Below, one piece after another: positions 12,385 through 25,134 of a stretch of 64,000 bases of DNA. The notes beneath the pieces were generated by a model, which was not told where the DNA came from, searched no databases, and saw only the letters and a list, made by a program, of their open reading frames with translations. How positions within the stretch are numbered: position 1 is the stretch's first letter; each line of letters starts with the position of its first letter. Source of the DNA: Ridgeia piscesae. Lineage: Eukaryota > Annelida > Polychaeta > Sabellida > Siboglinidae. Location of the stretch: positions 70,001 to 134,000 of the forward strand of contig JAODUO010001082.1 in the NCBI GenBank assembly GCA_025642075.2, in the 5' to 3' direction. A program made the translations under genes and the position numbers.

Positions 12385-15300
12385 ACAATTATAATTCATT
12401 AAATATTAACTTCCTTTCCCCGGATAGTGCAAAATCCCATCTCCCCAGTTGCCACTTCGACCATAACCCCCCACGGGTTTATGTTGCTCTTGCGCCCCTG
12501 TTTAGCGGCGGCCACTTAGTCCCCCGCGGAAAACAAGGATGTTTTCGTGGCAGTAGGGGATCGCTGACGGCCGAAGGACCGGGAGCTGGTCTCGAGTAGG
12601 TGCATAGTTAAGGAAGCCGCTTTGGTCAGTCGTCATCCGGTCACTAGCCCCAATCAGTGTCAACGGCGGTGGTCAGTCCTTTTCTGCCCGGCTGGGTCCT
12701 GTCAACGTCCTCCGCTCTTCACCGACTTAACTACCCAAGTGCGGCTGTCAAAATAAGCGCAGAAAAATTTAAACTGAACTGTGTAAGTCACACAATGCGT
12801 CATCAAAGCCACCTGTGAACTATGTCAAATAAGTTTATTCTGTCTTATAGAATGTCCACTAAAACTACTGTTTCACAACGACAACCCGGCGCATAGCGTG
12901 GTTCGTCGGAAGTGACGTCGTGTTGTTGCCGATCGGGTTTGAGGAAACGCGAGGGCCGACCTCGCCCCTGAGGCGCCGCGAGTATAATCTGATCTATATT
13001 TGTCATTCATAGCAAATTGGTATAACTACTACTCTCGGAGCGTCGGCGGCGAACGAACCCACACACGAAGTGGACTTCGCCCGCGTTGACCCCGTAAACG
13101 ATACGTCTCCGCTATAGTTAATAAGCACTGCTGTAAGCGACCCGTTCGTTTCACGGCGACGGCGACCGTGAGTTTGCTGACAGCGACGTTTACGTCGGCG
13201 GAGCGTATAGAGCAGAGCGCCCACGGGAATGTGTCAAATCCCCGACTAAATCGGAGCGTCGGCATTACGTTTGGTTAGGTGGCGTACGACCTGACGTGGC
13301 GTGACGTGAGTTGACGGCATTTTTCGTTGCTTTTCGGTGCGGCCGCCTATTATGACGTCATAGCGGTGCAATGACATACGCGAAAAGCGACTTTATGCAT
13401 ATATAAATACTTGTACATTAATTAATAACAGTGTTAATGGAGCAAATATTACATGTACAATAAAGCATGATTGTAGCTATTCATGACCGATGACGGCGAT
13501 GTTACCGCAGTTCATGCCGTAGTAACGCCGTTAACCAAAACGCAGCATCAAGACACGTTACTCGCGGCAAATTATTTCGCGCGAGGAGGCAAATCGTATT
13601 TATTTGTCGCCTGCACAGGCAACGTGCAAATCAAAGCGGCGAGGCGACTCATTGTGGAGTATCCCCGACGGAGCTCCGTCGCCTCTTGAGCACGTCTGGC
13701 GTACCTCTGCCGCGGCGAGCTTCCCGCCTAGCACGCCCCCGGGCTGTGCCGTGTTTACTTCCGCGTTCGTGCCAGGCAGACTGTACCAATTGTTTACCGG
13801 GGCCCTGTTGGAAAAACACGTTCTCTGAAAGTGTTTTTATCAGCATGGAAAAGAGCTCGTTTGACGATTATCATACGCCTCGCAAGGGTTCTACAATAGC
13901 GGTATACTAAGCTGCAACTAACTTGGGAAATCGTTTCTAATAAAACATAAAAAGAAACGGTCCGGATTTCTATGTAACAGCGCAACTTTCGTGTAACTTT
14001 CGATGTGAAGCAAACAGTATATTGATCATTTCATAACTCAGCCAGCTCCCGCTTCTACGGCGTATTGTCACATTGGTCCACTTCCGCGACTCAGCTGGCA
14101 GCGTCGCCCCAGGCAGACCACCAGCTGCTGTTGACGTTTTGTCGGCCTACATGTCGCGATATAACTATTGTAACACGTATATATACAACATTTCATCTGC
14201 GACCATGGTGAGGCTGACGTTGCGTGGATGGTGTAATATTAGTTAAGATAGGACGAATGCGTTAAAGATGGGTGCCAACAATCATGTATATTATATTACG
14301 CCAACAGTTTCTTTGTTCGTGCGAAATAATAATTTACCGTTTGTTTTAGCTTGTGTATTTCATGTTGATAGGACATATTCCGAGTTAAAAAATTCGTTAT
14401 TCATATCCGATGTTTTTTTATATCCACGAGTGATTGTGAATATCCGAAAGCATTGCAATTCCTATGTTGTTCGGTATGAATAAGAACGCGCTGGTTGTAA
14501 CGCCAGGAGACCGACTATCTGGCAAGAGGAGTTACCTTGATAGACACCGTTGGTGGTTCTTCAAGAAGTGGAGTCGCACTGTCATTGTACATGTGTCACA
14601 CGACATGCTACCCTCTCGATGTCCCTGTCATCGACGTCAATGCGCCTGTTGTCATTCGCGCGACCATCGCGCGGCGACCGTGTGTTGTTGTCCGTCAAGT
14701 TCACATAGGCCACGTGAAAACCTACCCGCGGGACTGTATTCACCTATTCACTCCGTCACCGGAGAAAAACGCGGAAGCTGGCCAGCGTAAATGGTCACTT
14801 CGCCTTTGGTCATTGTCTGTCATGAAAAGAGATCTTAGGTTATCAAAGCAGTGTGGTCTCCTTGTGTGTATATGATCTGCGCGTTGCCGTGCGTAGAGTC
14901 AGTGCCGTGTGGTGGACATAACGGTTCGTGTGTGAACCACATCATTGGAGACAGAGGATGGATTACAAATAGGGATATATCGGATATCACCCCATGCTTT
15001 GATGCTTATATAACGCTTCCGGTAGCCTCGTACACCTGTTGAAGACACAGTAACCCACGCACCGACCCGTGACTGCCGCATGCACCGGCTCACCGGACCG
15101 TCATCTTATCGTCCCACCGTTAATGTAATTATTATATCGAGAGTCCACGTTCCCGGCTGGAACAATGTGTCCGTTCGACGTTTCCAAACAGTCCTACCGC
15201 CGGCCCGTCTATATATACATTTGGTCCACCTGACGACAAAGGTAACGCACTCGGCGACATCGTAGGCGGCACATACGCTCGTTCAACCGTGGACTGCGTT

Positions 15301-17144
15301 GTTAGAAGCCCGCTTCAAGTTTCGCAGAGACAGGCGCTGCCGAAACAAAGTTCAATCCCTATGGTATTGCGTCTCGGAGCACACCCTCTGTCTTAGTTTG
15401 CTTCGCCCCACTTGAACAGTTTCGCATAACCGACGTCGTGGCGTCCATTCAACTCGGAATCTAAACCTACATCCGTTGATCCACTGGGCATAAAATGGCG
15501 CTGGAAAATTGTGCATTACATCATATTTTATATTCCTGCTAGGCAACACGATTTAACGGAACGCTCCATTATACACTGCATCGTGAATATTTGATAAGAT
15601 CATGCGCCACAAAATACTCTATTGTCTTTGTGCCGATTTTAATAATGAATTATACATTCACTGCAATAACAAGAGAAACAGTGAAACGCTAGCGCATGTC
15701 GGAATTCCGATACTACAATAAATCAATATGGCGGGTCACGTCACGTGTTCAAGAGCCAAGTGGCGACACGCAGCGGTGAGGGCCACGCCAATAAAAAAAC
15801 TGCTGAAACACGGACAACGCAAAGTTGACCATCTAGCAAATACAGACATTGGATTCAAATGTTTCCTTTAGAATTCCACAAATGAATAACTTAGGTTTTA
15901 CAATATAAATGCCGATGTCAGTGGACAAGGCTATAAGACCCGTAGATTACTATAAAATTCCCATTCTGCATCACCTCTATTGCGTAGTGAATACCGATTG
16001 TGCACATAAAACGAGATTGACGATAGATGCAAAACGAAGTGGCACTTACCTGCATGGTGGGGGTCTTTATTGCTTGATGCGTTAAAAGGACCTCACCTGC
16101 CCAGACGACGTTCATCATTTTTATTCTTAGTCGGCCTCCTCCCCCGGAATCCAGGCCACTATGGTTTATGCCTAAAATACTAAATGCACTTGTCTGGCCG
16201 TACCAAGCTTATATTTTGTTTTTGAAAACAAATCAGAGCTAAATATGCGCATTATTGAGAATGTAAAAGTTAATAATGTAAAGTGAATGAACTAAAAAAA
16301 CGACTGATACGTAAAAACAAAATATTTACTGATTCACTGCCACCGCAGTGAAGAGGTCGCGATGGAGAAACATGGCGCCCGGTGCTTTGTGTAGTTCTGT
16401 TCACACCGGTATTCCGCACCAAGTCACCAACAGATGTGCTGCCGATTCACGAGGCTATAAATAAGGACAGTGCTTGACCCCCTTGACTACAGAGTCATTC
16501 ATAAACGTTTGACGTAACAACCACTGTTGACGTCGTTGTTACGGATGCAACGTTAACAATTCACGAGGTCGCCATATCTACGGATAGGCGAAATGTACCA
16601 GTTATTGGAGAGTCATCGGAAAGTTGACGGGATTCCGACAGGTCATTGTCGTCAACCAAGGAGCCAATATAATTCCCCAGAAAATGACTCTAACGTTGAG
16701 AATAAAATACGTGATGAAACTTTATATTAGTTGGCTCGTTAGTATATCGTTTTTATTGGAATTTGTTTAGACAAAGTGTCCGATAGATGGTACGGTCCGA
16801 TAACCTGGACGTGCTAGGTGTTTGGGCCTTTCATTAATTATTGAAGCAGAATATGCTATGAAAAATGTGTTATTGCTTCATTCTCGGGCGAAATCCCTGA
16901 GGGAGTTTTTACGATGTGGCCTTGACACAAAATCTCGGTCGGTTTTCAAGCGACCTATAACTAAATAAGTGCAACTAGATGTAGGCGACATCATAAATAA
17001 TTAGGTTGTTGCAATCGAGAACGTTTTCGCGACTTCCCTGTCTAACGAATATCACGATTCTGATTAACTCTGCTATGTAGGGTTTGGTGATGTTTTGTTT
17101 TCACGTAAATAATAAGTTTTGTGTATGTGAAAATCACGCCGTCA

Positions 17145-17151
<7 letters not shown>

Positions 17152-17204
<53 letters not shown>
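17152..17204. repeat. (TA)n microsatellite
   Basis: About 26 units of TA in intron 2, uninterrupted. Confidence 0.95.
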
Positions 17205-17206
<2 letters not shown>

Positions 17207-19163
17207 TGTACATTAAGTATTAAAAAGTATATCAGTTAATGATTCCTAAATTGTGTGTACATTACATAGGCGGAATTACAGAGACATACCAAAATAGCTC
17301 ACCAAACACCGTTTACATATTTCATTGATACGTGTGTACTCGCTAACCATTCCCTGGAGAAACAGCTTCTTGGCTGGCACTGGAGCGACGCGACAAACAA
17401 GTCGGCTTTCTTTCATCGGTGCCAGAAATAAACATAAAATTACACGTAAACCCACAACAAATAAACACAGCCGATTAACGAAATCGGTGCCTTAACGAGC
17501 CAAACGAGAGGGGAAAGTAGGGGAACGCGATCCGCATTAAGCTGTTACACGTGTCCAGTGCCCCGTGTGGCCAAATAAACGGTCGATAAATGGAAACTGT
17601 TTGATATGAATGGAAGTATTGTAATAATTAGTATTGTCATTGAAGTTGTACAATAGAAAAACTGTCTTCAAGTAAGACATACTCTCGATCTAAAGATAAA
17701 AATATATAGATTAATTCGATATATATCTGTGTTCATTAATTCAACGCGTTACAAACTGTCTCACTATAATTCCCAGTCTGAAGAAATGCATTAGTTAAAT
17801 GACTTGACATAATATATGTGTATATGTAAAACTATCGTGCTAATATTTAACGGTTTAATGCATAGCCTTAGCCTGCCAACTCAACGCGATAGTTAACAGA
17901 TACAATTAACAGATTTACGTTTGCAGCAATCATCCAATTTTCGGAAACTAATTACCTATTAATAAACAGTTTGCAATAATAGCTTACTAAGACCGATGGT
18001 ACGGTTGTGCAGCGATACAATAGAAGTATGTGCGTTCTCTCCGATTCATTATTTCACGTCATCAGTTCTCCCGCGGGGAAAGTTGTACTCCGTCGTCATT
18101 CCCGCGACCCCGGAATAAATGGGAGCGTGGCCTGCGTGATTGATGTCCCCGCGTAGTGACAGGAGCAGCGGCCGAGCGCTAACCAGGGACCACACGTAGG
18201 AACAGTCGTCCCCACCCCGTCCCCGCCCAGGGCTCGACCAATAACCCCGTCTCATAATGCCGGTCGTTTTTCATCCGTTCCTAATCGGTGCACGGGTGGG
18301 CCTGTCGCGGCGCCGGAATGTTCTTCCGTCAAAACTCTGATAACAAAGAAACAAATGGTTTGTTTAAATCGCTCTGTGTTGTTCGTCTATTGTTTACGCG
18401 TCGCTCGTGTAACGCATTTGTCCCGTATTTTGTCCAGACTAGGAAACGGACTTGCGGGTAATTCGTATGTTAATAACTGGAATTATCGCTCTCTATAATT
18501 CTTTAAACAGCTATGATTCTTCAAACATCATCAGTTGTTATAATCAATCCTCCACGGAAATGAAAGAACATGCAATGAGGCGAATGCATGATCTTCTGCA
18601 CCTGGTAGAAGATAAAATCATACAAAGTTACCGTGTTAATATATAGACAGTTACGCAAGTAACATGTTACAATCTTGCAACTGCGTCACGGCGAACAAAC
18701 GTAACGATGACCGTTAATCCGTACACGCGGAGCAAGACAAGCGGGCGAGCTGTGGCAGTGCCGAGTTACGGCGAAGCCCCTACATCAAACGACTGACGAG
18801 CACCCGTGCCCGACGGCATTCACCCGTGAAGTCGTGCCCCGTTGACTCCGGGCACGCCGTGTCGGCTCTGGTCGGCTTCAATCGGCGCCTCAATGGGTCC
18901 CCGGGGTCTAGGGGCCGTGAGTGTAACTGCTGCCCGCTTTCCGAACGTAACGAGACACCGTTGCGCGCGGACTCGCAAACTTGTATCGATTGCTGCGCGC
19001 GTTGAGCGTTACAGCTTGATTTGTTTGCCTCGGCGTAAAGTCACAAAATTACCATATTCAAAACCTTATGAGTATTTTCGCGCGGCTAATATCATTTCCG
19101 CAATAGGGATTGTTTACAGTTATTACACATAAAGCCAAAGTGATTAAAATAATTTGTATATGA

Positions 19164-19277
19164 CAAATTGTTGTTTTTAGATTAATAGTCTATTTACACA
19201 ACAACCTGAGATAAATGGTTCAAATTGTTGTTTTTAGATTAATAGTCTATTTACACAACAACCTGAGATAAATGGTT
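19164..19277. repeat. Perfect 57-bp tandem duplication
   Basis: Bases 19164-19220 are repeated without a mismatch at 19221-19277. Each copy holds a nested dyad: TTGTTGT pairs with ACAACAA about 20 bases later, and TAGA pairs with TCTA inside it. The identity of the copies implies a recent duplication or strong constraint. Located in intron 2, about 1.8 kb before exon 3. Confidence 0.95.
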
Positions 19278-19750
19278 CAATAAGAAGTGGTGTGACGGGG
19301 AATACCTTCCTCTTCATCTTGCGCAGCATCTGGAGCTGATTGATTGACTGAGCGCCAGCTGATGCGGTATACACTGCCGCATTGTCTTAGCGCAATGGCG
19401 CTTGCAGCGTCAAGTGTATCTATCAAAGACGCCGCATCTTTATCGGCGCGCTGCGACTAATTATTCGCGCGCGACCTCTGGCGACTATAAACAGTGCGAC
19501 GCGCAATAAAGACCAGCAGGACGGAGACGCGAATTCTGGACGCGTAAAACGGACATTTAACTTTCGCCGCAAATGAATTCGCACTTGACGCGTCGTCGTG
19601 GTGTGTGGTTTATAAATACAAGCAGAAGTCCGCTTTAATGATCACTGCGGCCGCAGGCTTTGTGTGCTAATATAGTCCGCTGTATACTCTGAAGGCAGAA
19701 TTAACGTAGACGACTGTGGCGAGGTGTTTGTGTGAATACGAGTGAATACG

Positions 19751-19751
19751 A

Positions 19752-19799
<48 letters not shown>

Positions 19800-19890
19800 G
19801 CGTGTGCGTGTGCGTGTGCGTGTGCGTGTGCGTGTGCGTGTGCGTGTGCGTGTGCGTGTGCGCGTGCGCGTGCGCGTGCGGTGTGTGCAT
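19751..19890. repeat. (GT)n passing into (GTGTGC)n and (GTGCGC)n
   Basis: A GT run from 19755 changes near 19794 to GTGTGC hexamers and, at the end, to GTGCGC. The whole tract alternates purine and pyrimidine. The Cys-Val, His-Thr and Arg-Thr frames over it are artefacts. Confidence 0.95.
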
Positions 19891-20859
19891 GCGTGACTGT
19901 ATGCGTGTGAATTTATGTTTTTCGCGTGTGCAACCACACTCAACAACGGCGAAATCCTAATAGCAACAGTCGAAGCATTTCGTTGCATTTGTACTTGTTC
20001 ATTATTATCCAGTTAACCTTAGCCCTACACCCATGCATCAGCGTTGATATCTTATTTGTGCTGATATTTTATTTTTAAACTCGGCGGGAAAACAGGATAT
20101 CTGCCCAGGCACCGCCTCCGAGTCGGCGAAATAAACTACTGTGAACAAGTGACCGTAATCAGATGTTCTGAAAGGGTTCAATCAAATACGCACACGGGTT
20201 TAATCGTCCGTTCGTTGGTGCGCATTCTCCGCGCGATTGCGGAAACAGAAGCGGCGTTCTGCATGACGTCACTGTTATTGTTGCAGACCCTCCGCGATTC
20301 CGCGCGTCCCATTACCCCGATACGTGTCGCTGCTTTTCGACTCGGCGAATTCGCGAACACTTGTCATCTCACCCGAGCAAATGTTTGTTAGAACTCTCGG
20401 CCGATTATTAAGCCGCAACTAATTCTGTTGCCATCCGCCACGGGAGAAGCGATGTATTCAGGGACAAGGGCGGCGCCACTAGTCGTGTGACGTCATATAT
20501 TTATAGAGGTTATTACCGGCGGTAATTGCATTATGGCCAGACCGACGTTCTGGTTATATTTAATTAGCATTTTGAAGTCGGCAAACAAAATTAATAAAAT
20601 AGTGGTGGTATAGTAACAACAGCAGACATAATAATGATATAAACGTATAGTTCGATAATAACACCATAAACTATTACATAATATCACCATAAACTATTAC
20701 ACAATTAAGCTGTTTTATGTCAACGGTTAACTAAATTTTGGACTATGCAAATGCTAAGGGAATTAAATTGAATACATTATTTACAATTATTTATTGCATT
20801 TAATTAGTTTTGTGAGATTGCTGTTATATTCAGTTCAATTTTATTTATATAACATATTT

Positions 20860-20862
<3 letters not shown>

Positions 20863-20917
<55 letters not shown>
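20863..20917. repeat. (AT)n microsatellite
   Basis: About 27 AT units located 125 bases before the acceptor of exon 3. Length variation here would change the distance between the repeat and the exon 3 branch-point region. Confidence 0.95.
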
Positions 20918-20922
<5 letters not shown>

Positions 20923-21042
20923 CACACAATGATATATGTGCTAAATTCATAACGAATACTCCAATATATCAATTATACAGATACTGTGGTAAGGTATACG
21001 CGCACGATATGTTTTATTAAGTGTCCTATTTTATTCTTGCAG

Positions 21043-21103
21043 GCCGCCATGGATGATGGCAGTAGTTACATAAGCGGAGATCACAACTCGGTCATCAAAC
21101 GAG
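21043..21103 (+). CDS. TFAP2: AP-2 transcription factor, exon 3 (linker before the DNA-binding domain)
   Basis: 61 nt encoding residues 157-176 plus the first base of codon 177 (phase 0 in, phase 1 out). The acceptor is TTATTCTTGCAG and the donor GAG|GTACGT. The peptide AAMDDGSSYISGDHNSVIKR ends in the Ser-Val-Ile-Lys-Arg that corresponds to the Thr-Val-Ile-Lys-Lys ending vertebrate TFAP2 exon 3; as I recall, that vertebrate exon is also very short (about 52 nt) and ends one base into the next glycine codon. The exon lies far from its neighbours and would be missed without the phase and motif match. It belongs to the linker between transactivation region and basic domain. Confidence 0.85.
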
Positions 21104-21564
21104 GTACGTTTCATACAAATACTAACTAATGTTCACGAAACCATTGCACATAATTAACACCGTATCAGCATACACACGGGATATTGTGACGTCACATCTT
21201 CGCGTTGGTTGTGTTATTAAAACAATAGACGTCGCTGCCAATTAATACAACCCTGATGAAAGGGGTAAATTGTGACTACAACACAACGTTTTGTCTTAAA
21301 CAGTGTCCTTAAATCGCCGATTCATTAAATATGTATTCAGATAAAAATGTAATACTGAATGTATAGAAATCTTTTCTTGATTCAGTTTGGAATTGCTTCG
21401 TAACACGCTGAATCATCAACCTTGATATAATATAATTAATTGTTTTGCGTCAGATGGAATTGTAGTTTTGATTAGTCATAGGACAGTATAATCTCGGTAA
21501 TGCATAATTTATTTTCTAGCGTATAGACTTCCCCTTTAATGATCCGTGAATATTCTCATTACAG

Positions 21565-21603
21565 TTCAATCCTCGCTAGCTGCTACTTACGGGTGGAAAA
21601 GGG
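21565..21603 (+). CDS. Candidate 39-nt alternative cassette exon of the AP-2 gene
   Basis: The segment is bounded by a good acceptor (ATTCTCATTACAG) and a good donor (GGG|GTACGT), the same donor core as exon 3, which ends 461 bases upstream. Its length is a multiple of three and its phase is 1 in and 1 out, as required between exons 3 and 4. Inclusion changes the junction from IKR-G-IRK to IKR-V-QSSLAATYGWKR-G-IRK: 13 extra residues, no stop, frame kept. I do not recognise the peptide, so there is no homology support. A chance GT-AG pair with correct length, phase and no stop remains possible. If real, it would lengthen the linker just before the DNA-binding domain and give a 443-residue isoform. 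Confidence 0.35.
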
Positions 21604-22024
21604 GTACGTGAAATACCTCTTTCATGAAATAACATTATTAGCTATAGTATTTAACTCATATAGTATTACTCACACAAAGAAAACTTAACAATATAGTAAA
21701 CTAGCACAACGAAGTAGTTTGTTTTTCAATTGTACACAAAATAAGAGTATGCATTTAAGTTTAGGAATATGATTTTTTTGTCTGATATAATTTCAAACGT
21801 CCTCATAAGTGTTAGTTATATAATTATAAATTGGGTTAGCATGGATAGTACGTGACGGTTAAGGAAAAGCTAATATTACATAGGATCGTTCAAATCTGAA
21901 ATATGAGTTGAACATAAAATAAACTACATAGATTTGTGTAACTAACACCTAACGTACAGACACACTAGTTGTCTATGAACATTATGCGTAACCGGTCTGT
22001 GTTTGCGTGTAGTATCACAGTCAA

Positions 22025-22048
22025 AAAAATTATTGCGTGATAATTTTT
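22025..22048. other. AT-rich hairpin
   Basis: AAAAATTAT (22025-22033) and ATAATTTTT (22040-22048) are perfectly complementary 9-base arms around a 6-nt loop. It lies 36 bases from a second hairpin at 22084. Chance occurrence in AT-rich DNA is possible. Confidence 0.4.
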
Positions 22049-22083
22049 GGCTCACGTCAGTCCTTGTCGTCAGAGATCGCGAC

Positions 22084-22116
22084 ATGTCATATGATAACAA
22101 TACTATCATGTGACAT
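22084..22116. other. 13-bp inverted repeat with 7-nt loop
   Basis: ATGTCATATGATA and TATCATGTGACAT pair over 13 bases with one mismatch (a wobble in RNA) around the loop ACAATAC. The arms carry the E-box-like CATATG and CACATG. It is a good cruciform or RNA hairpin candidate about 1 kb into intron 3. Confidence 0.55.
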
Positions 22117-22326
22117 AAGTATAGTGATAACTATCAAGGAAAAACGAAGCTTGGGAGAATATGACATATCTAGTATACGCTAATGAATATAATGTGTGTG
22201 TAGCGGTCCAGAAGGAACGGGCGCAAAACGAGGCCAGAATTGAAAAAGTACGAACTGTGCGTGTGAATACTGAAAGCGCACCCCGTCACCTCTTTAGAGT
22301 CTATCACGGGAGGACTCATTGATAAA

Positions 22327-22486
22327 CGCGCACGCACACGCGCACGCACACGCACACGCACACGCACACGCACGCACGCACGCACGCACGCACGCACGAA
22401 CAATGACTTCACGTAGCACAAACACACAGACACAACACATACAGAAACACAGATACACACACACAAAAAACACACACACACACACA

Positions 22487-22553
<67 letters not shown>

Positions 22554-22556
22554 ACA

Positions 22557-22604
<48 letters not shown>

Positions 22605-22608
22605 ACAG
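22327..22608. repeat. (CGCA)n then compound (CA)n array
   Basis: CGCA and CGCACA units fill 22327-22398. After a short unique spacer, (CA)n with a few CACC breaks runs from about 22455 to 22608. Frames of up to 147 codons on both strands are repeat-derived. Confidence 0.95.
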
Positions 22609-25026
22609 GTCAAGTGTACTTTTAAAACTATAGAAACACACGTCGCAGCTAATCACTGATCTGATATAATTTTTTTAAAAAAAACTATCTGTATAAGTTT
22701 ACACTCCTCACTGAATGCAGAGTGACCTCCACGTGTGGCTAAGTGGACGAAAATGTAGCGATAAATGGTTCGTTGAATCACGGCCAATCTAAATGGTAAC
22801 TGGAGACGATAATGAGCTTCAATTGGATTCCACAATTTGTACGCCGTCGGGTTGTGTTACGTCGGCGGATCGCTTCTCGTGGACACGTCGGGGGATTAGC
22901 AGGTGACGGCGGGTATTGTTGGTGGGAATAATAGCGGAGGCTTTGTCCTTCGACACCAAAGATGTCCGATGGTGGATTGCATGATTGGCGACAGTGTTAT
23001 AGTCCTCACCAGATAACTATTGCTGTCAATGTATAGGGCATTAGAGAGTAAATATGTCACTTTGAAATTATTTTATAATGAAGTAGTCTCGTTGAAGACG
23101 TATTATGTTACAACATATGAACGTCGCAGTAAATGTGGCCGTAAAACAGTTTGGGTTTATGGGTTTTGAAAACAAAACTAAGAACAGCTTTGCAACAAAA
23201 GGAAATATCGATAAAAATAGAGTTTACAACGGCATAATAGGCCCTTCATATAATAAATATATACAATTACACTCAAACAAACACGGTGCGTTAAAGCACA
23301 CACGTTGAATAACCTAATTGTTACAATGTTTACAATTTATATAAAATGATTTTACGATAGTGACGACAGGACACCTTTAATCGCCACCGTGGTAGAGAGG
23401 TGAAACGGATTGACGGGCAAAACATGACACATGTATAGAGACAGCTGCGAACAATCCATGACAGTAACGGGCATTTTTTGATAGGAGGTTAATCCGGGCA
23501 ACTGCACTTCCGTTAGCACTGTTACCAGACTGGTGACCCAGTCAAACTCTTGTCGCATAACGTCACCCCCGCAAAATGCCCGCGGGTGGATATTTGGTAG
23601 AAATATAACGACCGATGAGTTCGGCTTTTCATGTACTCACTACTGCATCTACAGTAGGGAAGCGTTTTTCTCTGTCTAATTTAACTAAATAGATCCCGGC
23701 AAAAAAAGCGATAACCGTCTGTCTGTCAAAAACGTTGTACTGACTACAGGAATAAACGACTGTTTCGCGTGGTGGCTGGTCACGATAGTTTGGGTATTGT
23801 TCGATGCAGCAATTGTTTCAGTGTAGAACAGCGGGATGGAAAACAGTCAATTTGGCGTGTGCTGTTTTTATTGATATCTTTTTATATATGGCTGGTTCCG
23901 GTAATACAATCCCATTGGCAGTTATCCCATTCTTTTGTGAAAGGTGATAAATTGGTAATAAGATACTGTGGTTTTTGGCAGCTCTTTCACATACACATGT
24001 AGCACTGCAGAGGTTGTTAATTATCTGTTTCTGCTTCTTTCTCATCTATAGCTGAACACTGATTGCTATACAAATATAAAACATCTAACGTTACTACTTC
24101 ATATTTTGTATTGATAATATCATTACTACATAACGCGTTACCATTTTCGCGATAACGTAATATTATCATAACTTCAGTCATTGTACTGATTATATAACTG
24201 TGAACAAAATGGTTGATTATCTGCATGAAATAACCTGGACTCAACGTTCACTATAAAATAACATCGCGAACACTGAACTCGCCTGTCCTGCGCATTGGCG
24301 ACAACGACAACGACAACGCGAAATTACTCCATAATTGGCGTAACTCGGCCCTTTGTGAGCGGCTCGCGGAAATGAAAACGAAATTGACGCTAAATACTGG
24401 CGGAAAATCGAATGGGGACTCGACGGTTACAGATCAAAGATAATCCGACGCGCAACGCGTTAGCATCGAATTTTCGAATCTATTTAGTAACTCGCAATGT
24501 CATCGCCTTCATCAGAGACGGCGGTCGACTTCAAGTCACTCGTACGGACGATGAAAACGATATTGCGAAATCGGATTTTAGCCGAATTGCCCCGCTAATG
24601 TAGGATTCATTCTGTTTGGCGTTGGTTAATCGACCGCAATTTTGCCGCGAAATGATTGCTCGCAGAACAAAGCGACAACGGCGTATCTGAAAGCTGACCG
24701 ACAGACGGGTCATTAATTTATGATATTTTTTTTATATTTATATAACGTTTCTAATTAAACACAATTTTGACAGTGGTTACTTTTGAGGGTTTTCTCTGGT
24801 AATTTTTTTCCGTTACGTATATCGTTGGTGGTATATTTATGTTAAAATATAAATAAAATGCGTGATCAACAGAAATGTGCTAGGAGTTAATTTCATGAGT
24901 AAATTATATAACAAAATATGCCCGGATATATTGATGCACGCTTTAATCAATCATGTAGTTATCTCTTCGTGTTAATGTGAAAAATACGAATAATGTCACA
25001 ATAACCAATTACGTTGTTGTTGTTGA

Positions 25027-25134
<108 letters not shown>

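Noticed and set aside
12076..12599. Three overlapping forward frames of 96-160 codons rich in Met-Leu-Cys-Tyr-Val
   Set aside because: Produced by the (TTATG)n/(CTATG)n array, which encodes the same five residues in all three forward frames.
21561..21582. A tRNA-like B-box (GTTCAATCC) near the cassette exon
   Set aside because: No acceptor stem, A-box or anticodon arm could be fitted around it.
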